DNA of 64,000 nt from an uncultured delta proteobacterium (GTDB lineage Bacteria; Myxococcota_A; UBA9160; JAFDET01). The notes beneath the pieces were generated by a model that saw only the letters and a program-made list of their open reading frames with translations, was not told the DNA's origin and did not search any database. The translations under genes and the position numbers were made by a program. Shown piece after piece: positions 45,330 to 53,855 of the stretch; position 1 is the stretch's first letter; every line of letters begins with the position of its first letter. The stretch spans positions 1 through 64,000 of the forward strand of contig CAMYLJ010000026.1 in the NCBI GenBank assembly GCA_947259215.1, read 5' to 3'.

Positions 45330-46184
45330 TTGCGCAGCGTACACGATCGCTCCAGCCGGGGGGAGGGAACCGCAGTCGGCGTCGACGTCGGCGCCACCCT
45401 CACCAAGTGCGCCCTCCGCGAGGGCGACGCGTCTCCCCGCTTCACGCTCCTCGCTTCGGACTCCCTGGACCAAGCGGCCCGCTGGGTGGCCGAGGCCGCA
45501 CCCGACAGTGTGGGGCTCACCGGCTGTGGCGCGCCCACCCTGGCCCGTCTCCTGTCTTTGGACACCGCCCCCGTGTCCGAGTTCGACGCCTGGCGCTCGG
45601 GGGCCGCGGAGCTACTCGGCCCGGAGGTCAGCGACCGCTACCTGCTCGTATCGGTCGGAACCGGCACCTCCATGATGCTCGTTGACGGCGCGGCCTCGAA
45701 CCGGCTCGGGGGGACCGCCCTCGGCGGCGGCACGCTCCTGGGCCTGGGCCGCGCGCTGCTGGGGATCGACGACTTCGAGGCGCTCTGCGAGCAGGCCGCC
45801 CGCGGCGACCGCTGGCGGGTGGACCTCTCGCTGGCCGACATCTACCCGCGCCCGAACGAGTCGCCCTTGCCCGCCGACCTGAGCGCCTCGCTCTTCGCGC
45901 GCCTGGGACGACCCGGGTCCGGGCCGTTCGCGCCCGAGGACGTGGCGGCGGCGCTGATGGCCCTGGTGGGCGAGAACGTGGCCATCATCGCGCGCACCCT
46001 GGCGGCGGCGGCGCGGGTCGAGCGCCTCGTCTTCTGCGGCTCCACCCTGCGCGGCAACCCCGCGCTGCGGGCGGTGCTCGGGAAGATCATCGGCCTCACG
46101 GGGAGGCCGCCCGAGTTCCTCGAGAACGGCGAGTACGCTGGTGCCCTGGGTGCCCTGCTCGTCGCTGCGTCAGCGCGGCCCTAG
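45330..46184 (+). CDS. coaW: Type II pantothenate kinase (CoaW-like)
   Basis: 284 aa from a TTG at 45330, the only in-frame start before the core. The ASKHA fold is shown by GVDVGATLTKCALREGD, a second phosphate motif in VSVGTGTSMMLVDG and GTALGGGTLLGLGRALLG, with FEALCEQAARGDRWRVDLSLADIY as in staphylococcal CoaW and eukaryotic pantothenate kinases. It phosphorylates pantothenate, the first step of CoA synthesis. Type II enzymes are unusual outside Firmicutes and are typically not feedback-inhibited by CoA. It is divergent from exeA by 32 bp. Confidence 0.85.
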   Translation: MRSVHDRSSRGEGTAVGVDVGATLTKCALREGDASPRFTLLASDSLDQAARWVAEAAPDSVGLTGCGAPTLARLLSLDTAPVSEFDAWRSGAAELLGPEVSDRYLLVSVGTGTSMMLVDGAASNRLGGTALGGGTLLGLGRALLGIDDFEALCEQAARGDRWRVDLSLADIYPRPNESPLPADLSASLFARLGRPGSGPFAPEDVAAALMALVGENVAIIARTLAAAARVERLVFCGSTLRGNPALRAVLGKIIGLTGRPPEFLENGEYAGALGALLVAASARP

Positions 46185-46232
46185 CCCGCGCGGGGCTCCG
46201 ACCGATCGGCGCTGCTCTGCTGGGCTCTGCCC

Positions 46233-46877
46233 TTAGGGCGCCACCAAACCCGCGCGAATCGCAAACCGGACGAGGCCCGACACCTTGTGGATGTCGAGCT
46301 TGTCCATCAGGTTGGCCCGGTGGCTCTCGATGGTCTTGAGCGAGACGCCGAGCTTCTCGGCGATCTGCTTGCTCGACAGACCGTCGGCGATCAGGGTCAG
46401 GACCTCGCGCTCGCGGCCGGTGAGCTGCGAGGCGGCGACGGCGGGGCGGTCTTCGGGACGGGCCAGAGCCTCCACCACGTGGTGGGTCACGCTCGGCGAC
46501 AGGAAGGAGTCGCCGCTGCGCACCGCCTCGATGGCCTGCATCAGGTCCGCGGCCGCGGCGTCCTTCAGCACGTAGCCCAACGCGCCGGCCCGCAGGACCT
46601 CTTCGACGTAGCTCTGGTTGGCGTGCATCGAGAGGATCAGGACCTTGGTGTCCGAGCCGATCTTGGAGATCTTGCGGGTGGCGTCGATCCCCGAGAGCCG
46701 AGGCATCGAGATGTCCAGGATCGCCACATCCGGGCGCAGCGTCTTCACCAACTCCACGGCTTCCTCGCCGTTCGTGGCTTCGCCGATGACCCGGAAGTCC
46801 TCGCGCTCCTCGATCAGGCGGCGCAGACCCTCGCGCACCAGGCGGTGGTCGTCGGCCAGCAGAATCGTCGTTTTCAT
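46233..46877 (-). CDS. NarL/FixJ-family response regulator
   Basis: 214 aa from the ATG at 46875-46877; an ATG eight codons upstream is an alternative start. The receiver has LLADDHRLVREGL, a phosphoacceptor Asp in DVAILDISMPRLSG and a lysine in YVLKDAAAADL. The C-terminal LuxR-type HTH is LTGREREVLTLIADGLSSKQ followed by VSLKTIESHRANLMDKL. It binds DNA as a dimer after phosphorylation. No partner kinase is adjacent. The 146 bp upstream hold a TACAGT hexamer but no convincing promoter. Confidence 0.92.
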   Translation of the reverse strand: MKTTILLADDHRLVREGLRRLIEEREDFRVIGEATNGEEAVELVKTLRPDVAILDISMPRLSGIDATRKISKIGSDTKVLILSMHANQSYVEEVLRAGALGYVLKDAAAADLMQAIEAVRSGDSFLSPSVTHHVVEALARPEDRPAVAASQLTGREREVLTLIADGLSSKQIAEKLGVSLKTIESHRANLMDKLDIHKVSGLVRFAIRAGLVAP

Positions 46878-47022
46878 CGTCTCCCCGTCTGGAGTCCTCA
46901 TTGCCGCAGGGAAAACACCCCCGAAGCGGGACTCACTGTACGGCTCAGGCCGCAGCTGGGAAAGGCCCGGGAATTGGGGAAAACCCTGATTTAGCGGAAG
47001 AATTTGCTCTGTGGCCAGGTGA

Positions 47023-48489
47023 CTAGCGGCCCGGGCCTCTCCCCGGGTCGCGCGGAACCGGCTCGCTGGGCTCGTCGGGCCGGGCCAGCGTGCGCAGCAC
47101 GCGCTGGGCGCGGGCGATGGCCGAGCGCTGGACCCGGAGCTCCTCGGTATGGGCGGCGAGCTGGCGCTCCGCCCGCTCGCGGGCGTCGGCCATCTCCTCC
47201 AGCCGGGTCTCCAGGTGGCGCAGCCGCCGCTCCATCTCTCCCGTGTCGCGGGGGCCCGGTGCGGGCTCCTCGTCCGTAGCCGCCGCTGCAGCCGCCGCGG
47301 CGGCTCCTGCGCCCAGCGCGGCGGCACCCAGGGGCATCTGCTGCGGACTGCCGGCTCCCGCGGGCTCCGGCTCCGGGGCCGGTACCGCAAATCCGGTGTC
47401 CGGCTCCGGCTCGGCGATCGGCGGGGGCTGGACGTCGTGGGCGCCGACGTTCGGCTCGGCAGGCAGGTCCGAGTCCGGCCCTGCCGGTTCCGCCACCACC
47501 TCGGGCTCGTCGCCGATGCCGTCGACGGGCGGCAGCGGCGGGTAGGCGTCGGCATCGAGGCCGGCGTCCTCGCGGGATCTTCGGCGGAGGAGGCGCCAGG
47601 CCACGAAGAGCACGGCGATCAGTGCCGCGATCAGGTAGCCGCTCCAGCCACCCGAGTCGCCCGGCTCCTCGACGTCCGCCTCGGCGATGACTTCCTCTCC
47701 GATCGGGGGACGCTTTGGCGCACGCGCCGGCGGCGCCGCCGGGGGCGGCCGGCGGCCGCCGGTCTCGGCGCCCAGCGGGTCGCGGGCTCCCGGTCGCTCG
47801 CCCGCGGCGCCCGGCCGCGGCTCCTCGGCCCCGGGGGGCGAAAGTCCGGCACCCCGCAACGCCCCGGGCCGCGGCGGCGGAGGCTCGGCGTCGGCCAGGC
47901 CTCGCGGCGGGGCGGGGGGTGTCACGTCGGTCGGCGGGCGCGGTGCCGCCCCGGGGCTCGAGTCCAGGATGGGCGGGGGCTCGGCCCCGGGCGCCGGCTC
48001 GGCCCTCGGTGCCGGCACGGGGGGCGGCGGGGCAACGGGCTTCGGCGCCGGCCTGGCCTCGGCCTTCTTGGGCGGCGGCTTCGCGGCGGCCGCCCCGGCG
48101 GGGCTCACGTCGATCACGATCCGCGGCGGGTTCGTCAGCACCATGTCCGCGATGCGGGGCCGGGCGATCGTGAGCCGCACCCGCGCCACACCGCCGGCAC
48201 CCTCCGGCTTCACCCGCACCGACTCGACCAGCCCCTTGCGCCGCCCGAAGGCGAAGGCGCCCGTCGCCTCGAGCTTCACCACCAGCTCGGTGACGGAGCC
48301 GCTGCTCGTCGGTAGCTCGGCTTGCCCGATCGCGTAGCCGGCGGGCTCGGTGAGCTCGAAGACGATGCGGGTGTAGTCGGGGTGGACGCCGAGCCGGACA
48401 TCGACGACCCGGGCGGCCGGGTCGTCGGCGGCGGCTCCGGCGGCGGTGAAGGCGAGCGAGAGAAGCGCGGCGATCCCGGCGCGATGCAT
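47023..48489 (-). CDS. AMIN-domain envelope protein with membrane helix and coiled coil
   Basis: 488 aa. A signal peptide (residues 5-22) precedes an AMIN domain at about 27-130 (VVDVRLGVHPDYTRIVFELT and PPRIVIDVSP). A Pro/Ala-rich region to about residue 265 is followed by a membrane helix (GYLIAALIAVLFVAW), an acidic cytoplasmic spacer and a coiled coil near the C-terminus (MERRLRHLETRLEEMADARE). AMIN domains place proteins at the septum or at secretins. The layout suggests a bitopic scaffold linking periplasm and cytoplasm. GGGAG lies 10 nt before the start. Confidence 0.8.
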   Translation of the reverse strand: MHRAGIAALLSLAFTAAGAAADDPAARVVDVRLGVHPDYTRIVFELTEPAGYAIGQAELPTSSGSVTELVVKLEATGAFAFGRRKGLVESVRVKPEGAGGVARVRLTIARPRIADMVLTNPPRIVIDVSPAGAAAAKPPPKKAEARPAPKPVAPPPPVPAPRAEPAPGAEPPPILDSSPGAAPRPPTDVTPPAPPRGLADAEPPPPRPGALRGAGLSPPGAEEPRPGAAGERPGARDPLGAETGGRRPPPAAPPARAPKRPPIGEEVIAEADVEEPGDSGGWSGYLIAALIAVLFVAWRLLRRRSREDAGLDADAYPPLPPVDGIGDEPEVVAEPAGPDSDLPAEPNVGAHDVQPPPIAEPEPDTGFAVPAPEPEPAGAGSPQQMPLGAAALGAGAAAAAAAAATDEEPAPGPRDTGEMERRLRHLETRLEEMADARERAERQLAAHTEELRVQRSAIARAQRVLRTLARPDEPSEPVPRDPGRGPGR

Positions 48490-48545
48490 GAGCTGGGTCA
48501 CTCCCGAGGGTGGTCGGATCCTGCGTCGCGACGATCGACGGCGGG

Positions 48546-49310
48546 TCACGCAGCGAGCAGGGAGCACAAACGTTCGATCGCGGGGAGGATGCGCGGACCG
48601 TACCACGACACCAGGGTGCCGTCGACGAGATGGATGCGGCCGCTGCGGGCCGCCGGGAGCTCCAGTCGGGCCAGCTCGGCGGCGTCCCCGGGGCCGAAGC
48701 GGTAGGGCTCGTCGGGCAGGAGGATCACCTCCGGGGCCGCGGCGACCACCTCCTCGAGGACGACCCGCGGATAGCGGCGGTCGCCGTGCTCGGCGAAGAC
48801 GTTCTCGCCCCCGCAGAGCTGGAGGAGATCGTGGATGTAGGTGTCGGCTCCCACGGCGAGCCACGGGTCGCGCCAGACCGGGCAGAAGACCCGGACGCTC
48901 CGGGCCGGGCGTCGCGCCTCGGCCTCCGCCACGGCCGCCTCCACGGGCTCCACCACCCGGGACCGCGTCTCCCGGTCGGCGCCCAGGTCCGCCAGCTCGC
49001 CCAGCAGTCGGGCGCCCTCGCGCACGCTGCGGGGGTAGGTCACCCAGACGCGCAGGCCGGCCGCGCGCAGGCGCTCGACCGTGCGGCGGGTGTTCTCCTC
49101 GTGGTTCGCGAGCACCAGGTCGGGCGCCAGGGCGACGACCGCCTCGGCATCCGTGTCCTTGGTGCCGCCCACCTTCGGCAGCGCGGCCACCGCGTCGGCC
49201 GGGTGGACGCACCACTCGGTCACGCCGACCACCCGCTCGCCGAGCCCCAGGGCGAAGAGCGACTCGGTCAGGCTGGGAACGAGCGAGACGATGCGGCGCG
49301 CCTCGCTCAC
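48546..49310 (-). CDS. Helical-backbone metal/cobalamin-binding protein (BtuF-like, no signal peptide)
   Basis: 254 aa from a GTG at 49310 that overlaps the stop of the Get3-like gene (GTGA). The class III periplasmic-binding fold is shown by RIVSLVPSLTESLFALGLGERVVGVTEWC, APDLVLANHEENTRRTVERL, WLAVGADTYIHDLLQLCGG and VILLPDEPYRFG. Such proteins bind cobalamin or metal chelates for ABC uptake. Here no signal peptide or transporter is visible, so it may be a cytoplasmic variant or one secreted in another way. It appears co-transcribed with two Get3/ArsA ATPases. Confidence 0.78.
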   Translation of the reverse strand: MSEARRIVSLVPSLTESLFALGLGERVVGVTEWCVHPADAVAALPKVGGTKDTDAEAVVALAPDLVLANHEENTRRTVERLRAAGLRVWVTYPRSVREGARLLGELADLGADRETRSRVVEPVEAAVAEAEARRPARSVRVFCPVWRDPWLAVGADTYIHDLLQLCGGENVFAEHGDRRYPRVVLEEVVAAAPEVILLPDEPYRFGPGDAAELARLELPAARSGRIHLVDGTLVSWYGPRILPAIERLCSLLAA

Positions 49311-50467
49311 CCCCCGAAGACCAGCTCGAGCACGCCCCCCTCGAGCCGCGCCTCTTCGATCGGCCGTCCCGCCACCGAGCCCGGCAGCGACAGGATCCGC
49401 TCGGCGTCGCGCACCCGCACGCACAGCCGGTCGCCGTGCAGCGCCACGTCGAGCTCCTCCTTGCTGGCGCCGGGCAGCTCGATCTCGAGCACGGTACGAC
49501 CCGCGCGCTTGCGCAGGCGGATCGGGCGGGCGCGCGTGAAGATCCCGGCCGGGTCGCGCTCGCCGTAGATCGCCGTGCCGAGGCGGCGCAGGGCGTCCGC
49601 GCCCACGACCTCGTGGGGGTAGAGGGGCGCCTGCAGGATCGGAACCGGAAAGGAGGCCTCGATCTCGCCCAGCTCGTGGGCCTCGCGCTCCGCCCAGCGC
49701 GCGAAGTAGCCGTGGGCGGCGTCCGGCGGCAGCACCCGGTTCACCAGCACCGCGTCGGTGGCCACCCCGTAGAGCGACAGGTACGCGAACGAGCGGCGGG
49801 TCTCCTCCACCACGACGCGCGCCGGGTTCACCACCAGGCGCGCGCTGGTGCGGTCGGCGTCGAGCAGGATCTGGCGGACGTCGTCGACCTCTCGGTAGAG
49901 ACGCTCGAAGGCGTCGAAGAACTGCTCCTCGGGGATCAGCTTCCCCGGTACCAGGCGGTTCACGATCGGTCGTGCCACGCGCGCGCTCTTCCGCTTGAGT
50001 TCCCAGAAGTTCTCCATGAAGAGATGCAGGGCGTCGGGGAAGCGCAGCATGCGCAGGGTGTCGCCGGTGGGCGCGCAGTCGACGATGCAGAGGTCGTAGT
50101 CGCCGGTGGCCTCCACCTGGCGCACGCTGCGGAGCGACACCAGCTCCTCCATGCCCGGGAATACGAGCAGCTCCTCGGCCACGACCTCCGCCGTCTCCTC
50201 GCGCAGGAGCTCGCGCAGCCACTCCTGGATCTCGGACCAGGCCCGGTCGAGCTCGTCGAGAACGCCCACCTCCTGGGCGGTCACCCGGGGCGCCACCTCG
50301 ACGGCACGGCCGCCGATGGTGTGTCCGAAGGAGTCGCCCAGGCTGTGGGCCGCGTCGGTGGAGAGCAGGAACACGCGATGCCCGTGCTCCGCGGCGGCCA
50401 GCGCCGAGGCTGCGGCCAGGCTGGTCTTGCCGACGCCGCCCTTGCCGGTCAGCAGCAGCACCCTCAT
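49307..50467 (-). CDS. Get3/ArsA-family ATPase, second copy
   Basis: 386 aa from the ATG at 50465-50467, overlapping the upstream paralogue (ATGA). The P-loop is GKGGVGKTSL, the switch is STDAAHSLGD, and DCAPTGDTLRMLRFP is the A-loop region. The last 75 residues form an ArsA_HSP20-like beta-domain (VLEIELPGASKEELDVALHG). The family includes arsenite pump ATPases and tail-anchored-protein targeting factors. No arsB, arsR or arsenite-binding Cys cluster is present, so a chaperone or targeting role is more likely than arsenic export. Confidence 0.85.
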   Translation of the reverse strand: MRVLLLTGKGGVGKTSLAAASALAAAEHGHRVFLLSTDAAHSLGDSFGHTIGGRAVEVAPRVTAQEVGVLDELDRAWSEIQEWLRELLREETAEVVAEELLVFPGMEELVSLRSVRQVEATGDYDLCIVDCAPTGDTLRMLRFPDALHLFMENFWELKRKSARVARPIVNRLVPGKLIPEEQFFDAFERLYREVDDVRQILLDADRTSARLVVNPARVVVEETRRSFAYLSLYGVATDAVLVNRVLPPDAAHGYFARWAEREAHELGEIEASFPVPILQAPLYPHEVVGADALRRLGTAIYGERDPAGIFTRARPIRLRKRAGRTVLEIELPGASKEELDVALHGDRLCVRVRDAERILSLPGSVAGRPIEEARLEGGVLELVFGG

Positions 50468-51645
50468 GCGTCCGCCTCCGGGCGGGCGAAGCGCACCACG
50501 AGGCGCTCGTCGCGCACGCGCGCGCTCGCCAGCTCGAGCGGCGCGATCCGGCGCGGCAGGCGCAGGCTCCGGCGCAGCGGCCCGGCCCGCACCACCAGCT
50601 CGTCGTCCACCTTGACCACGTCCAGGGTGGCCGGGTCTGCGTGGGGGAGCGGGAGCGCGACCGTGTAGCCGTCGGCGTCGCGGCTGTACTCGATGCGCGG
50701 CGCGCTCGAGAGCACCGCGCCGGGCTCGGCTTCGGCGAAGAGCTCCTCGCCGTGGGCCGCCAGCCGTCGCAGTCCGGTGACCTCGTCGTCCTGGAGCGCG
50801 GCCGGCAGCACGCGCAGCGGCGCGAAGAGCTTCTCCACCTCGCGACGGCGCTCTTCCTGGAGCCGGCCCCAGTCTCGGAAGAAGTTCTCGGACACCGCGG
50901 CCTCGGGCAGGAGCCGGTTCATCACCACCGCGTCGCATGGCACCTCGAACAGGCAGAGGTCGGTCCAGGCCCGGCGCGCCTCGTCGATTACCATGCGTTC
51001 GGGGGTCACCACCAGCCGCACGCTGGTTGCGGGGTCGAGCAGCCGCTGGCGAAGCTGGCGCAGGCGCCGGTAGATCAGCCGGTCGGCGTCGCGGAAGACG
51101 TGGCGATCCGGCAGCGGCACGGGCACGATCTCCCGTGCGATCGGCACCACGACCGACGCCAGCATGCCCTGGATCCGGAGCACCACGCGTAGCGCACTGT
51201 GGACCACGTCGGGAAGCGTCACGAGCCGCAGGCTCGAGCCCGTGGGCGCGCAGTCGAGCACCACCAGGTCGTAGTCTCCCGAGCGCGCGAGGTCCTCGAC
51301 GCCCAGCAGGGTGGTCAGCTCCTCGGCCCCGGGCAGGAGCGCGAGCTCCTCCGCGACCATGTCCTCGATCCCCTGGTAGCGGAAGAGCGACACCAGGTAG
51401 TCGCGGATGCGGCCCCAGTGGCGGGTCATCTCCACCCGGGCGTCGATCTCGACGGCGTCGAGGTTCGGCGCCACGCGCACGGGCTCGGGCCCGAGCGCGA
51501 TCTCGAGGACGTCGCCCAGACTGTGGGCGGCGTCGGTGGACGCCACCAGGGTGCGCTGCCCGCGGCCGGCGGCGCACACCGCCGTGGCGGCGGCGCTGGT
51601 GGTCTTTCCGACGCCCCCCTTGCCCGTATACAGCACGAGGCGCAC
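50464..51645 (-). CDS. Get3/ArsA-family ATPase, first copy
   Basis: 393 aa from a GTG at 51645, with TACCGT 6 nt upstream. It has the same architecture as its downstream neighbour: GKGGVGKTTSAA, STDAAHSLGD, DCAPTGSSLRLVTLP and a C-terminal HSP20-like domain (GYTVALPLPHADPATLDVVKVDDE). The two probably form a heterodimer, since Get3-type ATPases work as dimers. The gene starts 12 bp after the stop of a small zinc-ribbon gene. Confidence 0.85.
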   Translation of the reverse strand: MRLVLYTGKGGVGKTTSAAATAVCAAGRGQRTLVASTDAAHSLGDVLEIALGPEPVRVAPNLDAVEIDARVEMTRHWGRIRDYLVSLFRYQGIEDMVAEELALLPGAEELTTLLGVEDLARSGDYDLVVLDCAPTGSSLRLVTLPDVVHSALRVVLRIQGMLASVVVPIAREIVPVPLPDRHVFRDADRLIYRRLRQLRQRLLDPATSVRLVVTPERMVIDEARRAWTDLCLFEVPCDAVVMNRLLPEAAVSENFFRDWGRLQEERRREVEKLFAPLRVLPAALQDDEVTGLRRLAAHGEELFAEAEPGAVLSSAPRIEYSRDADGYTVALPLPHADPATLDVVKVDDELVVRAGPLRRSLRLPRRIAPLELASARVRDERLVVRFARPEADA

Positions 51646-51657
51646 GCCGCGACGGTA

Positions 51658-51873
51658 TCACGCCGCGTGGGGGCGGCCCTCCATGAGGCGGATGCGGGCG
51701 GGTCGCCGGCTCGCAGCCGACGCCCCGCCGAGGGGGCTGGTCCAGCGATGCTGGCAGCGCGGACACTCGGCGAGCAGAACGAGTCCGCGCTGGGCGGCGT
51801 CTACCTCGTCCGTGCGGATCTCGGTGAAGCCGCACACCAGGCAGCGGGTCGCCGTTCGGGGGGACGGGAGCAT
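51658..51873 (-). CDS. Small zinc-ribbon protein
   Basis: 71 aa with a strong Shine-Dalgarno sequence (GGAGG, 9 nt before the ATG). Two CxxC pairs, CLVC and CPRC, about 25 residues apart fit a zinc ribbon. The tail is basic (ASRRPARIRLMEG). It is the first gene of the Get3 pair and lies 12 bp before it. It could be a partner or adaptor for the ATPases. I do not recognise a family, and a short GC-rich ORF can be spurious, but the ribosome site and spacing support it. Confidence 0.55.
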   Translation of the reverse strand: MLPSPRTATRCLVCGFTEIRTDEVDAAQRGLVLLAECPRCQHRWTSPLGGASAASRRPARIRLMEGRPHAA

Positions 51874-51934
51874 GGCTTGCCTCCTCCGTGGGGGACCGGG
51901 TGGGGTCCGGATGCAGCCTCAGGAAAGCGCGGCT

Positions 51935-51955
51935 CCGTGACGGATCCGGTCACGG
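51935..51955. promoter_or_regulatory. Inverted repeat in a divergent promoter region
   Basis: CCGTGAC and GTCACGG arms separated by 7 bp (GGATCCG), in the 176-bp gap between the zinc-ribbon/Get3 operon and the LLM oxidoreductase gene. This is typical operator geometry for a dimeric regulator; no regulator is assigned. Confidence 0.4.
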
Positions 51956-52049
51956 GAGGTGCCGCCTGCTCATCGCGGCTCGGAGCCCCTGCATCGTCAG
52001 CTAGCATGGCGGTCCGGCGAGGCGGGCCGGTGACGAGACGGAGACTTTC

Positions 52050-53060
52050 GTGGAGCGTGGACTGATCCTGACCGGCGGCTCGGCCGCCGGCGACGTGGCG
52101 CTGGCCCGGCGCGCCGAAGCCGCCGGCTTCGACGCCGTCCTGACCGTCGAGTTCTTCAACCGCCACGGCTACGTCCCCCTGGGCGCCATCTCCCAGGTGA
52201 CGAGCCGGGTGCGGCTCGGGACCGGCATCGCCAACGCCTTCACCCGCACGCCGCTCCTGCACGCGAGCGCGGCGCTCGACCTGGACGAGCTGTCGGGGGG
52301 CCGCGTCATCCTCGGGCTGGGAAGTGCGACCCGGCGCATGAACGAGGACTGGTACGACGTGCGCTTCTCGAAGCCCGCGCCCTGGATGGTGGAGCTCGTG
52401 AAGCTCCTGCGGACGGCCATCGAGCACGAGGGCATGGGCTTCCGCTGGGAAGGCGAGCACTGGAACCTGAACGTGCCGATGTACTCGCACCCGAAGCCCG
52501 TGGGCGAGATCCCGATCTGGGTGGCCGCGGTGAACCGCGGCATGATCGCCGCCGCGGGCCGTGCTGCCGGCGGCCTGGTGGGTCACCCGATCGCGACGCG
52601 GCGCTGGCACCGGGAGGTGACGTTGCCGGGGCTGCGCGAGGCGGAAGCGAAGGAGGGCAGGTCCGAGGGCGCATGCCGGCTCTACCCCTACCTGCTCGTC
52701 AGCATCGCCGACGACCGGGAGACGGCGCTGCGCGACTGCAAGGGCCAGATCGGTTTCTACTACACCACCGCGCTCTATCACTCGATCCTCGAGCTCCACG
52801 GCTGGCGCGACGTGGGGGACGCCTGCCGCGCCGCCTTCCGCAAGGGCGACTTCGCCTCGCTCGGCGAGGCGGTGCCCGACGCGCTCGTCGACGAGATCGC
52901 CATCGCCTGCACGCCCGACGAGGCGGCGGACCGTCTCGCCCAGTGGAAGGACCTGACGACCCTGCCGTTCTTCTACGCGCCGAGCGTGGGCGTGTCCGAG
53001 GGCCGCCGGCGCGAGATCGCCGACGCGATCCTCGACGTCTTCGGTCGGGCGAGCGCGTGA
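52050..53060 (+). CDS. LLM-class (luciferase-like) flavin- or F420-dependent oxidoreductase
   Basis: 336 aa from a GTG at 52050. The bacterial-luciferase-type TIM barrel is shown by ARRAEAAGFDAVLTVEFFNRHGYVPLGAISQ, VRLGTGIANAFTRTPLLHASAALDLDELSGGRVILGLG and IPIWVAAVNRGM. Sequence alone does not separate FMN from F420; this subgroup is often F420-dependent. It probably oxidises or hydroxylates a substrate in the catabolic operon that follows. The stop overlaps the thioesterase gene (GTGA). Confidence 0.85.
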   Translation: MERGLILTGGSAAGDVALARRAEAAGFDAVLTVEFFNRHGYVPLGAISQVTSRVRLGTGIANAFTRTPLLHASAALDLDELSGGRVILGLGSATRRMNEDWYDVRFSKPAPWMVELVKLLRTAIEHEGMGFRWEGEHWNLNVPMYSHPKPVGEIPIWVAAVNRGMIAAAGRAAGGLVGHPIATRRWHREVTLPGLREAEAKEGRSEGACRLYPYLLVSIADDRETALRDCKGQIGFYYTTALYHSILELHGWRDVGDACRAAFRKGDFASLGEAVPDALVDEIAIACTPDEAADRLAQWKDLTTLPFFYAPSVGVSEGRRREIADAILDVFGRASA

Positions 53061-53767
53061 GCGACGGCTCCGAGCAGCGTCGGCGGGTCACGAGCCACTG
53101 GGACGCCTCCGCGATGGAGGCGAAGGGGGGGAAGTGGGCGGAGCGCCGGCGGCTGGCGGAGGCCATGCGCGAGGTGATCCGGCTGCTGGTGCGCAGTGAC
53201 GCGCCCGAAGAGGAGCTGCGCGTCGCGGCCGACCGACTGGAGCAGTACGCCGCCCACCTGCGCACCCACCCCAAGAACCCGCGCTACGAGGGCTTCGCCG
53301 AGGCCTCGCCCTCCGGCGACGTGGCCGCCTTCTTCGACCAGAGCCCGATCATCGGCCGCGCCAACCCGCTGGCGCCGCCGCTCAGCCTGCGGGCGACCGA
53401 CGACGGCACGCGCGTGGTCGGCGAGGTGCACTTCGGCTCGCCCTACGAGGGTGCGCCGGGCTGCGTGCACGGCGGCTGGGTGGCCGCGGCCTTCGACGAG
53501 GCGCTGGGCTTCGCCCAGTCGCTCTCGGCCTCGCCGGGCATGACCGGCACGCTCGTCGTCCGCTACCGCAACCCCACGCCGCTGAACACGGACCTGCGGC
53601 TCGAGGCCTGGGTGGATCGGGTCGAGGGCCGCAAGGTCTTCGCCGCGGGAACGCTCCACGCCGGCGACACCCTCGCCGCGGAGGCCGAGGGCATCTTCGT
53701 CTCCATCGACCCGAGCCGCTTCCAGCGGCTCCTCGAGGCGCGCGCCGAGCGCGAGCGGGAGGGCTGA
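53057..53767 (+). CDS. Hotdog-fold (PaaI-type) acyl-CoA thioesterase
   Basis: 236 aa from a GTG overlapping the LLM gene stop. An N-terminal helical extension of about 100 residues precedes the hotdog domain. The domain has GAPGCVHGGWVAAAFDEALGF, the active-site helix region of PaaI-like thioesterases, then GTLVVRYRNPTPLNTDLRLEAW. It should release CoA from acyl-CoA intermediates and may prevent CoA trapping in the neighbouring pathway. The long N-terminal extension is similar to that of actinobacterial homologues near steroid genes. Confidence 0.85.
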   Translation: MSDGSEQRRRVTSHWDASAMEAKGGKWAERRRLAEAMREVIRLLVRSDAPEEELRVAADRLEQYAAHLRTHPKNPRYEGFAEASPSGDVAAFFDQSPIIGRANPLAPPLSLRATDDGTRVVGEVHFGSPYEGAPGCVHGGWVAAAFDEALGFAQSLSASPGMTGTLVVRYRNPTPLNTDLRLEAWVDRVEGRKVFAAGTLHAGDTLAAEAEGIFVSIDPSRFQRLLEARAEREREG

Positions 53768-53794
53768 GCCCCCACGGGGCAAGTCGTCCAGCCC

Positions 53795-53810
53795 GGGGGA
53801 TTCCCCCTTG
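53795..53810 (+). terminator. Hairpin after the thioesterase gene
   Basis: GGGGG-ATT-CCCCC followed by TTG. The CCCCC arm can alternatively pair with GGGGG at 53816-53820. It lies between the thioesterase stop and the TetR promoter. A moderate terminator candidate. Confidence 0.4.
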
Positions 53811-53832
53811 TCTCAGGGGGCTTGGACGTGGT

Positions 53833-53848
53833 AAACGAACGTTCGTTT
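53833..53848. promoter_or_regulatory. 16-bp perfect palindrome, putative TetR operator
   Basis: AAACGAACGTTCGTTT lies 7 nt before the ATG of the TetR gene. A perfect palindrome at this spot would let the regulator repress itself and the downstream catabolic genes. It may overlap the -10 region. Confidence 0.7.
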
Positions 53849-53855
53849 GCCCCCC

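Noticed and set aside
49307-51645. Arsenite efflux ATPases (arsA)
   Set aside because: No arsB, arsD, arsR or arsenite-binding cysteine cluster; the C-terminal HSP20-like domains and duplicated arrangement suggest another role.
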